From NCBI GenBank assembly GCA_031282535.1, contig JAITDM010000246.1:1-28321 (forward strand): a stretch of 28,321 nucleotides of DNA, in the 5' to 3' direction. Of the stretch, positions 22,508 through 28,321 are shown one piece after another. Below the pieces are notes generated by a model. It saw only the letters and a program-made list of their open reading frames with translations, was not told the DNA's origin and searched no databases. Within the stretch, counting starts at the first letter, position 1; every line of letters starts with the position of its first letter. Position numbers and translations under genes: made by a program. Source of the stretch: Oscillospiraceae bacterium. GTDB lineage: Bacteria > Bacillota > Clostridia > Oscillospirales > UBA929.

Positions 22508-24501
22508 CCTGCCGCCGTCCTTTCGCCGCCGCTGCCAGCGCGCGGAACCGAGCGCGCCGCCAGCCTCTCAGAATACCCCTGCTGCGGCGTCTGCGCTCTG
22601 GCCTGCGCGGCATTGACGCCACCACCGCCGCCCTGCTGCGGTCCCGCAGGCGCGCCGCCCGGACCTGCCGGCGCCATTCCGGCGCCCACGTCGATGCCGG
22701 TAGACGCCTGCACAATGGCCATAAGCTGGTCCATCTGTGCCGCCATCTGGTTTAGCAAGTTGAGGAGGGTTTGTCCCTGCTGCACGTAGCGCAGGACCTC
22801 GTCCTTGCCCTCGAAGTCCATCAGCTGGAGCGCCCCGAGGGTTTCTTGGGCCCTTTCGGGATTGAAAAAGCCCAATCCGTATAGCTCTTTCGCGAGCTCG
22901 TTTTGGCTCATGCGATTGAAGGGGTTCTTCCGCTGCGCCCGGGCTTTCACGTCGAACACCGGGCGCCGGAACAACGGCTCCTGACCGGCATACAGCGGCG
23001 CCATGGGCTGGTCCTGCAAGCCGCCGTTTGAGAACTCGACGAACTCGAACTCCGCCGGCGTCTTGCCGGTGATGCGGAAGCTGCGCGCCTCATCGTAGAA
23101 TTGCCGCATGAGCTCGATGCAGAGATAGACGATCTGGATGTAGGCCCGGTACGACGCCGCGATGGCGTCGCGCGACGCCTTATTGCCCGCCTCTTGAAGC
23201 GCCGCAATGGCCGCCGCCGCCGTCACACCCGACGGCACGCCGCCCGACGTGACGTCGCGCGCGCCCGTGGTCTCGCGCATCTCGGCAACCTTGCTGTCCT
23301 TGATCGCCACCACGCTCGCCGGCGCGGGGTCGACCTTGATCTGCTGTATGCGGCGGTCGTCAAGCTCGCCCTCTACGTGTACCAGCGGGCGCGACCAGTC
23401 GAGGAACTCTTGCTCGTTGATCCCGGTGCTATTGCTGACGAAGAACCTGGCCTTACCCGCCATCTTGGCAGTCTCAAGGATAGTCCCGTCGAGGCTGTCG
23501 ACATACAGCTGCGGGTCCTTGGCGATGGCGATCATGCCAAAGCCGGCCGGCGTGCCCTTGACCGGGTACATGACGTCGAAAATCACCGGGTACTGGCCGT
23601 GATTGTACCAGCCGCCAGCGTATGTCGGGTCGTTCTCGCTCGCGTACAGGAGCGCGCGCCCGCAGAATTTCGCATAGTGCAGGATTGTGCGCCCGTCTGC
23701 GCCGCGCCGCCTGTAGTACCAGTCGACCACGACCGACTTTTTGGTCTGGTCGATGCTCTCGTCGTAGATGTACTGCCGGACGTCGATCCCGCCGGTCCCG
23801 CGCATCTTGCCGCGGAGCTGAGGGTACTGCTCGTCCAAAATGTCCTCGTCAACCAAGTCGACGATGAAGAGATTCCTGGACCGCTGCACGTCCTCGATAC
23901 CCGGCTCCCAGAAGATCTTGAGCAGATCAATCGGCCGGATCTCGATGTCGCCCAAGCCGTTCTCCTTCTCGGAGTTCCAGAAGACGCCATACACGGCGGT
24001 CCCGTGTTTCAGCTTCTCCCACCAGGCGTCTGAGTACGCCTGTTCGAAATCGTTCTGCTCCAGGACCACCGGCAAGATGCTCGACAGCATCTCGGCATTG
24101 CCGCGGTCGCTGCGCTCGCGCGGCAAGACAATCGGCTCGGGGCTGTTGTCCATAGCATCGGCGTGTTTTTGCGTGAGTGCGTTGACCAGCCAGCCGGACG
24201 TCGGATCCGGATGCACCTCATCCGGGTGCGACTTGCGGCGGCGGCGGCGCAGGTACTCCCAGTGCCGAAGCTCGTACCACATCTCGTCGGCCACAACGCG
24301 CTCCTCCAAAGCCGCTTTGCCCTGCTTGTACTCTTGCAGGATCCGCGCCGCCTCCTCGATGTCTTTCTCCCCGATCTGCCGCCTGGGCGCGGCCATCACG
24401 GCCGCACTCGCCTCGGGTGTCATGACCTCGGGAGGCCGGACGCCGGGCACGCCACCCGCCGCGGGCAGCTGCTGAGTCTGGGGCCGCGGGAAGATCGGCA
24501 C
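22504..24501 (-). CDS. Portal protein
   Basis: About 665 aa, in the expected place after the large terminase. A GTG at 24510 overlaps the terminase stop, but the GTG at 24501 has GGAGGT seven bases before it and is preferred. Features: a helical N-terminal region with YELRHWEYLRRRRRK, the pattern HGTAVYGVFWN and GDIEIRPIDLLKIFWEPG typical of portal wings, MYPVKGTPAGFGMI, a stem-like DVTSGGVPSGVTAAAAIAALQEAGNK, a helical crown, and a disordered Gly/Pro/Ala/Gln-rich tail. It probably forms the dodecameric DNA channel. The call rests on gene order plus these patterns. Confidence 0.85.
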   Translation of the reverse strand: MPIFPRPQTQQLPAAGGVPGVRPPEVMTPEASAAVMAAPRRQIGEKDIEEAARILQEYKQGKAALEERVVADEMWYELRHWEYLRRRRRKSHPDEVHPDPTSGWLVNALTQKHADAMDNSPEPIVLPRERSDRGNAEMLSSILPVVLEQNDFEQAYSDAWWEKLKHGTAVYGVFWNSEKENGLGDIEIRPIDLLKIFWEPGIEDVQRSRNLFIVDLVDEDILDEQYPQLRGKMRGTGGIDVRQYIYDESIDQTKKSVVVDWYYRRRGADGRTILHYAKFCGRALLYASENDPTYAGGWYNHGQYPVIFDVMYPVKGTPAGFGMIAIAKDPQLYVDSLDGTILETAKMAGKARFFVSNSTGINEQEFLDWSRPLVHVEGELDDRRIQQIKVDPAPASVVAIKDSKVAEMRETTGARDVTSGGVPSGVTAAAAIAALQEAGNKASRDAIAASYRAYIQIVYLCIELMRQFYDEARSFRITGKTPAEFEFVEFSNGGLQDQPMAPLYAGQEPLFRRPVFDVKARAQRKNPFNRMSQNELAKELYGLGFFNPERAQETLGALQLMDFEGKDEVLRYVQQGQTLLNLLNQMAAQMDQLMAIVQASTGIDVGAGMAPAGPGGAPAGPQQGGGGGVNAAQARAQTPQQGYSERLAARSVPRAGSGGERTAAG

Positions 24502-24506
24502 GCCTG

Positions 24507-25949
24507 TCACCTCCTGAAGTATGCGTAGTGGTCGTATCCGACATCTGTGTCGGTATCAAGTGGGCTGTATGGCCGGATCACCTCCACCGGCCGCTCTGGC
24601 GGCGCGATGGGATTGGCCATGCAGATGTATCTCAGCTCGTCGTAGGCGTGGTCCTCGCCGTCTGTGTCGACGTCCTCCACATCGCTCTCGTCGTACACGA
24701 GCGCCGGGAACGTCCTGATGAAATGCCTGCACGTGTCGAAGACGTAGAGCATTGGGAAGCCGTCGGGATCGAACGCGAGCCTATAGTGCACCTGCATCTT
24801 GCCACTGATGCGCGCGTGGTCGCCTCGCTCGAAGTATACGTGGGCCCGCTCGAAGATGCTGCCGATGCTCTCTGTGCCGTCTGACTGCCAGATCGCTGGG
24901 TCCGCGATGCCGTGTATCTGCCTGCCGCGGAGGTTTGGGTCGTCGCGCTCGATCTCCCTGATCGCCCGCGCGACGCGCGAGGGCTCCCACTTGGTGCCCT
25001 CATTGGGCCGTCCCGTACAGCCGTACAGCTCGCGTATACGATACAGGCGCCGGTCGCGGTCTACCGCGTACCAGCCGACAGAGAAAGGCCGGGAGTAGCC
25101 CCAGTCTAGGCCGCGCCACACGCCCCAGCTCTCTGGGATGCGGAACGGCTCGATCACGTGGGTATGCGACCTGTCGGGGTTGGGCGCGTTGCGCCACTCC
25201 GCGAAGACCTGTCCGCTGAAGCTGTCCCAGTCGCCATACAGCAGCGCGCGCCGCTCGGCGTCAGGGAGGCTTGCGAGGCGATGGACGTAAGCCGGATCGT
25301 GCTCAAGAAGCAGGCGATTGTCAAAAACCGTGGCCGGCACGAAGATCCTACTGGTTGTCGATGTGTGCCGCGTGCCCTCTGGATCTACCCACTCCACCGG
25401 CTCGCGCACCGTGGTCATGGGAGGCGCGGCCGTGACGAAGCGGTCTTTAACCCACACATGCCCGACACCCCCGGGATTTGCGGTGCTGCGCATGTACACT
25501 CTGGTCCCCGGACCGGTCGCCCGGTTTCGTGAGCGCAGGTACACGTACTCGTCGTAGGCGAAATGCGTCAACTCGTCGAAGCCCATGAAGTCATACGCAT
25601 GCCCCTGGTATTTGTGCCGGTCTTGCGTGCGATGCAGATCCCCGAAAATGATCCGCGCTCCGCTCGGGAAGCGCCATGAGTGCGACGACGAATTATACTT
25701 GACACCCGGGAAGGCCCTCGGGTAGTAGCGCTCTGCCTTGTCTATCAGCTCTGTCAGCTGTGGGTATGTCTTGCGCAGTATCAGCGCCCGGTAGTGCGGT
25801 ATATGCACCTGCCGCAGCGCCTCGATCACCAGAGCCTCGCTTTTCCCCCCGCCGGCGGCCCCGCCATACAGGGCCTCATCCTCGCCGCGGGCCATGAAAG
25901 CTGCCTGCCGCTCTTGCGGCTCCCAGACCACACCGGCCGCCTCACTCAT
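24507..25949 (-). CDS. terL: Terminase large subunit
   Basis: 480 aa, the DNA-packaging motor. The ATPase domain has Walker A GGAAGGGKS (29-37), Walker B with the catalytic acid FMGFDE (D125, E126) and the coupling motif TANPGG (156-161). The nuclease domain has the RNase H-like acidic residues: D282 in GLDWGY, D350 in ADPAIW, and D433/D437 in DHAYDELRY. All expected catalytic residues are present, so the protein should be active. It overlaps the small subunit by eight bases. The C-terminal 25 residues (TDTDVGYDHYAYFRR) end at a TGA that overlaps the portal ribosome binding site. Confidence 0.95.
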   Translation of the reverse strand: MSEAAGVVWEPQERQAAFMARGEDEALYGGAAGGGKSEALVIEALRQVHIPHYRALILRKTYPQLTELIDKAERYYPRAFPGVKYNSSSHSWRFPSGARIIFGDLHRTQDRHKYQGHAYDFMGFDELTHFAYDEYVYLRSRNRATGPGTRVYMRSTANPGGVGHVWVKDRFVTAAPPMTTVREPVEWVDPEGTRHTSTTSRIFVPATVFDNRLLLEHDPAYVHRLASLPDAERRALLYGDWDSFSGQVFAEWRNAPNPDRSHTHVIEPFRIPESWGVWRGLDWGYSRPFSVGWYAVDRDRRLYRIRELYGCTGRPNEGTKWEPSRVARAIREIERDDPNLRGRQIHGIADPAIWQSDGTESIGSIFERAHVYFERGDHARISGKMQVHYRLAFDPDGFPMLYVFDTCRHFIRTFPALVYDESDVEDVDTDGEDHAYDELRYICMANPIAPPERPVEVIRPYSPLDTDTDVGYDHYAYFRR

Positions 25950-26496
25950 CGGCCCTCTGCTCTGTGACCGGCGGCGGCGACTCGATGGCAGCGACGCCCG
26001 GCATGATCACGACACCGACGGCCGGCCCGCCCTCGGCCGCGTCCCCGCGGTCTTTGGCGTAGGCGCCGACGTGACGCATGAGCATGTCCAGCGCCTTGTT
26101 TTTGTCGGCCAATTTCACCTCACGCTCGAACGTTACGCTTCCATCAGGCGCGCGAGTCTCTTTGACTCTCACGGCCTGTATTGCAGCCTTGTCATAGCGC
26201 TGCGCGTCACCCTTGACCGTGGCCGTGTCCAGGTTGAGCAGATCTTCCGGGTTGATGAGGGCGATTTTAGCCAGCTCCTCGACCACCCTATCGGCACAAA
26301 TTCCAGTGCGTTTTGAGCGCTCTGCGAGGGCTTTGTCTACCCCCGCGCGCACGCACGTATTTGGATTACTCTTACTTAGTAGCTTAGATGCAGTAACAAA
26401 GGCAGCCTTGGGCGCGTAGCCGGCGCGGATCGCTGCCGCAGTGCCGTTGAGGTCTATCAGATACTCCTCGACAAAACGCTGTTGCTTCGCCGTCAC
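25942..26496 (-). CDS. terS: Terminase small subunit
   Basis: 184 aa, starting at GTG (26496). The N-terminus TAKQQRFVEEYLIDLNGTAAAIRAGYAPK followed by ASKLLSK is the HTH DNA-binding pattern of the Terminase_2 small-subunit family (quoted in parts: KQQRFVEEYL, NGTAAAIRAGY). A central helical part (RVVEELAKIALINPEDLLNL) and KALDMLMRHVGAY form the oligomerisation core. The C-terminus is disordered. It recognises the packaging site and loads the large subunit. It is the first gene of the late operon, about 50 bp downstream of a strong promoter. Confidence 0.9.
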   Translation of the reverse strand: MTAKQQRFVEEYLIDLNGTAAAIRAGYAPKAAFVTASKLLSKSNPNTCVRAGVDKALAERSKRTGICADRVVEELAKIALINPEDLLNLDTATVKGDAQRYDKAAIQAVRVKETRAPDGSVTFEREVKLADKNKALDMLMRHVGAYAKDRGDAAEGGPAVGVVIMPGVAAIESPPPVTEQRADE

Positions 26497-26549
26497 GCCC
26501 CCTCACGCCCTCTCCATCTCAAGTGTTTTAACGCTCAAACTTTGTTTCA

Positions 26550-26578
26550 AACATACACCATTTGCTCAAACATGTCAA
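26550..26578 (-). promoter_or_regulatory. Late-operon promoter before the terminase genes
   Basis: On the minus strand, TTGACA (26573-26578), a 17-bp spacer and TATGTT (26550-26555) precede terS by about 50 bases. Three TCAAAC-type direct repeats (plus-strand 26533-26540, 26545-26552 and 26564-26571) surround the -10 box and look like operator half-sites. Confidence 0.7.
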
Positions 26579-26582
26579 GCCC

Positions 26583-26597
26583 TGCAAAATTTTTGCA
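26583..26597. promoter_or_regulatory. 15-bp palindrome abutting the late promoter
   Basis: TGCAAAA-T-TTTTGCA is perfectly palindromic and ends five bases upstream of the -35 box of the terS promoter. This is a candidate activator or repressor site, possibly also acting as an AT-rich UP element. Confidence 0.45.
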
Positions 26598-26599
26598 AC

Positions 26600-26635
26600 A
26601 AAAAAAGGCCTCCCTGGCCATGTGGGAGGCCTTTT
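26600..26635 (-). terminator. Intrinsic terminator of the HTH regulator gene
   Basis: A perfect 12-bp stem AAAAGGCCTCCC/GGGAGGCCTTTT (26603-26614 with 26624-26635, 9-nt loop), followed on the minus strand by a run of seven T, just after the regulator stop at 26648. It isolates the regulator from the late operon. Confidence 0.85.
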
Positions 26636-26647
26636 GAGTACCGCGCG

Positions 26648-26857
26648 TCAGATCTCAGTCCCGTCGGGGAAGCGGAAGAGGCACACAAACTCCGCGCCGA
26701 GCGCGCGCGCGATGTTTTCAAGATCCTGTGACGAGAATTTTCCAACTCTCATCCGCTGGCCCAGATTTTGCGGCGTTGTTCCCAGGCGCCGCGCCAGCTC
26801 TGACTCGCTGACTTTTGCGTACGTCTCTGACAGTCTGATTTTCGTTGGTATATCCAT
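26648..26857 (-). CDS. Small Cro/XRE-like helix-turn-helix regulator
   Basis: 69 aa from the ATG at 26857, which has GAGGAGGTG upstream; the longer upstream frame lacks a site and would overlap the promoter. The HTH is at about residues 17-37 (SESELARRLGTTPQNLGQRM), followed by KFSSQDLENIARALGAEF and an FPDGTEI ending. This matches a family of very short XRE-type regulators common on Clostridia phages and conjugative elements. It has its own perfect promoter and terminator, and lies between the divergent early promoter and the late promoter. It probably binds one or more of these promoters. Whether it is a lysogeny repressor or a Cro-like early switch cannot be told from the window. Confidence 0.8.
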   Translation of the reverse strand: MDIPTKIRLSETYAKVSESELARRLGTTPQNLGQRMRVGKFSSQDLENIARALGAEFVCLFRFPDGTEI

Positions 26858-26876
26858 GGCACACCTCCTCGCTCTT

Positions 26877-26905
26877 ATTATAAATCGTACGCTTTCCAAT
26901 GTCAA
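26877..26905 (-). promoter_or_regulatory. Consensus promoter of the HTH regulator
   Basis: Minus strand TTGACA (26900-26905), 17-bp spacer, TATAAT (26877-26882): a perfect match to the housekeeping sigma consensus. The spacer contains the palindrome CGTACG. An A/T-tract region lies upstream (26909-26940), possibly an UP element shared with the divergent promoter. Confidence 0.85.
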
Positions 26906-26948
26906 GCAAAATATTTTCAAAAAAAATTAAAAACTTTCAATTTGCCCC

Positions 26949-26977
26949 TTGACATATTAAAGTTTTTCCTTTACAAT
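26949..26977 (+). promoter_or_regulatory. Rightward early promoter
   Basis: TTGACA (26949-26954), 17-bp spacer, TACAAT (26972-26977), about 50 bases before the first rightward gene and divergent from the regulator promoter. An interrupted palindrome CCTTTACA-n-TGTAAGG (26968-26989) covers the -10 box and probable start site, and is a candidate operator. Confidence 0.8.
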
Positions 26978-27026
26978 ATAAATGTAAGGTAAATCGAAAC
27001 CTCGAAAACTGAAAGGTGGAAAAATC

Positions 27027-27287
27027 ATGGGCATGAAGATGTATCAGATCACGATCCAGCCCGGCGAGGGCGCCATCTACCACCATACCGGGGTGTACAA
27101 ATCTCGGTACGCGGCCCTCGAAGAGGGCCGGCGGAACGGGGAAGTCGTGGGCACCGCCGATGTCACTGACGCGCACCCGATACATGTCCTTGGACTCAAG
27201 CAAGATCTCATCGCGGCCGGCTATGCAGAGTATCTTGCCCACGCGATCAGTGGCCTTGTGGCTACGTACTACGACGGCGCGCGGTGA
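27027..27287 (+). CDS. Hypothetical early protein, 86 aa
   Basis: The first gene from the rightward promoter, with AAAGGTGG seven bases before the ATG. It begins MGMKMYQITIQPGEGAIYHHTG, a beta-like start (quoted in part: KMYQITIQPG), then RYAALEEGRRNGEVVG and a helical C-terminus (DLIAAGYAEYLAHAISGLVATYY). No known domain is recognised. As the first early gene it may act on the host or on phage regulation, but there is no direct evidence. Confidence 0.7.
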   Translation: MGMKMYQITIQPGEGAIYHHTGVYKSRYAALEEGRRNGEVVGTADVTDAHPIHVLGLKQDLIAAGYAEYLAHAISGLVATYYDGAR

Positions 27288-27301
27288 GCTCACAACGCCG
27301 A

Positions 27302-27325
27302 GCGGGGGCGGCTAAAGTCCCCCGC
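27302..27325 (+). other. Intergenic hairpin between the first two early genes
   Basis: GCGGGGG (27302-27308) pairs with CCCCCGC (27319-27325) over a 10-nt loop, 16 bases before the next ATG. No T-run follows, so it is not an intrinsic terminator. It may protect or process the mRNA or restrict translation of the next gene. The site AAAGGGATG lies just after it. Confidence 0.45.
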
Positions 27326-27341
27326 AGAAAGGGATGATTTT

Positions 27342-27932
27342 ATGACATACCGTGTAAGCGCGCAAGCATACCACGACTTCGCCTTGAGTTCCTGGCCCAC
27401 GGAAGACCCCCACGCCCTGCCGGGCGCGCGCCGGCGGGACATGGATGCGACCATCGAGCCCACTGTTTGCTACGACACCTGGTGGGACCTCATCGCCGAG
27501 TCGTGCGCGGAGGAGTGGGGCTGCGACGTGGGCCGCGCCCACCAGATCCTCGCCGCAGACAACACCGAGGAGCTCCCCGTGGAGCAGAGCGACAATGACC
27601 CAATCCCCAGCAAGTGGCAGCTCTGGATTTCGGAGGCCGATCTCTCCGAGGGACTCTTGCGCGAGGTTGACGAGGCAGAGTGCGCGGTGTCGATCCCGGC
27701 CCCTCAGCACCTTATTATCAGCAGTGACCGCGATTTTGAGGAAGACTTCCTCACCGCTCTCGATGCCGTGCCCGTCGAGTACAAAGACGGCGTCGCGTAC
27801 CTGCAAGTCAACTACGACTTTGCCGGCCACGCCGGCACGGCCGCCGTCCAGATGGACGCCGATCCCGCCGTTGAGCGGAGGCTCATCGCCGAGAGACTGC
27901 GGGAGATCCGCAGCACGTGGGAGGTGGTGTAA
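27342..27932 (+). CDS. Hypothetical acidic early protein, 196 aa
   Basis: Strongly acidic: about 40 Asp/Glu against about 14 Lys/Arg, with most of the basic residues near the ends. It contains a Trp/Cys-rich stretch (CYDTWWDLIAESCAEEWGCD), an acidic middle and a final basic helix (ERRLIAERLREIRSTWE). No known domain was recognised. An AGAAAGGGATG site precedes the ATG. The next gene starts on its stop codon (TAATG), so the two are coupled. Strongly acidic early phage proteins are sometimes DNA mimics that block host nucleases, but nothing here proves that. Confidence 0.7.
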   Translation: MTYRVSAQAYHDFALSSWPTEDPHALPGARRRDMDATIEPTVCYDTWWDLIAESCAEEWGCDVGRAHQILAADNTEELPVEQSDNDPIPSKWQLWISEADLSEGLLREVDEAECAVSIPAPQHLIISSDRDFEEDFLTALDAVPVEYKDGVAYLQVNYDFAGHAGTAAVQMDADPAVERRLIAERLREIRSTWEVV

Positions 27933-28219
27933 TGGGCGCGTATAATAATGTTTGCGTATTCTGCGGGGTTGAGCGCTGCGATTGTTTTACAATCGAGTGC
28001 GAGTATTTCCTTTCCCCGCGCGGAGACGAATTGCCTTTTGACCGGGAGTACGAGGCTCTGTCCTCGTACAAGCAGGCGGAAAAGATGGACGCCGCTTGGG
28101 CCAAAAAGCACGGCAAGCCGACCTTCTATTACCGCAACCGCGTGGTAAGGGCTGCGAAAAGAGCGCGCGCGCATGGGTGGTCGCGTCTCCTGAAAGAAGG
28201 TGACTGCGCCCATGACTAG
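27932..28219 (+). CDS. Small putative zinc-ribbon protein
   Basis: 95 aa from the ATG at 27932, whose A is the last base of the previous stop, with GGGAGGTGG upstream. The N-terminus has closely spaced cysteines, CVFCGVERCDCFTIEC (CxxC, then CxC and a further C), which suggests a small metal-binding knuckle. The rest is charged and aromatic, ending in a basic region (RVVRAAKRARAHGWSRLLKEG). Possibly nucleic-acid or protein binding. The family is not recognised. It is the last complete gene before a strong terminator. Confidence 0.65.
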   Translation: MGAYNNVCVFCGVERCDCFTIECEYFLSPRGDELPFDREYEALSSYKQAEKMDAAWAKKHGKPTFYYRNRVVRAAKRARAHGWSRLLKEGDCAHD

Positions 28220-28321
28220 AGAGCGCCGACTCGCCACCGACGAGCCCTCCTCCGCCTCCCAGAGGAATGAAAAAAAGAGACCGGATGTCCGGTCTCTTTT
28301 TCATGTTCGGCACTTCTTCCA
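28212..28321 (+). CDS. Possible short partial reading frame at the window edge
   Basis: An ATG at 28212 overlaps the end of the zinc-ribbon gene and the frame stays open to the edge (MTRERRLATDEPSS...). It runs straight through the terminator hairpin at 28277-28296, which makes a real gene unlikely unless it is very short or the hairpin is not used. Confidence 0.15.
   Translation, partial: MTRERRLATDEPSSASQRNEKKRPDVRSLFHVRHFF
28272..28301 (+). terminator. Intrinsic terminator of the early rightward genes, bidirectional
   Basis: A perfect stem AAAAAGAGACCGG/CCGGTCTCTTTTT with a 4-nt ATGT loop. The GC-rich part is 28277-28284 with 28289-28296. A-run before and T-run after allow termination in both directions. 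It lies about 55 bases after the last complete early gene. Confidence 0.85.

Noticed and set aside
26441..26930. Plus-strand frames across the regulator and terminator region
   Set aside because: They cross a strong terminator and two promoters of the opposite strand, and have no ribosome binding sites.

Overview
The window is about 28 kb of a tailed-phage genome (free phage or prophage). It is GC-rich, densely packed and almost entirely coding. No host gene, integrase, replication gene, tRNA or CRISPR array is visible. The host is inferred to be a high-GC Clostridia-type Firmicute. The grounds are strong GGAGG-type ribosome binding sites, near-perfect TTGACA-17-TATAAT promoters, a Prp-family protease, and a giant polyvalent protein of a kind I associate with phages of gut Clostridia. 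The lack of a tape measure, major tail protein or tail-tube genes, together with an N4-gp56-like capsid and a P22-gp10-like stabilisation protein, points to a short-tailed (podovirus-like) virion.

Layout. At the right end (about 26.6-28.3 kb) is a regulatory switch. A small Cro/XRE-like HTH gene is transcribed leftward from a consensus promoter, and a divergent rightward promoter drives at least three small genes of unknown function. These genes end at a strong hairpin terminator. A third promoter with operator-like repeats starts the leftward late operon, which fills the rest of the window on the minus strand.

The late operon runs in transcription order: terminase small and large subunits, portal, Prp-type cysteine protease, scaffold, N4-gp56-family major capsid protein and a small capsid-associated protein. 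Next comes an island of appendage genes: three collagen-like proteins (one with a carbohydrate-binding module), an Ig-like protein, an unknown, and a putative recognition protein. Then follow a connector-like protein, a tail stabilisation/propeller protein, a 54-aa protein, a 651-aa repeat-rich internal protein and a 3185-aa giant protein. The operon ends with a small membrane protein and a two-domain lysin that runs off the left edge.

How it works together. Terminase and portal package DNA into a prohead built on the scaffold. The Prp-like protease probably matures the prohead: the scaffold and the capsid protein share an N-terminal VLxLFD motif that resembles the Prp recognition site. The giant and repeat-rich proteins are probably ejected with the DNA. 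The giant carries a zinc-metallopeptidase motif (HEEYH), a barnase-like/LPD3-type domain and further polyvalent-protein domains. Collagen-like fibres probably mediate adhesion. The lysin combines a phosphodiester-glycosidase (NAGPA) domain with an M15 peptidase, and is interrupted by a one-base frameshift in a homopolymer.

The points most worth a second look are the Prp protease with its two matching substrate motifs, the NAGPA-M15 lysin, and two compact palindromic DNA elements embedded in inter-domain linkers of the giant gene.
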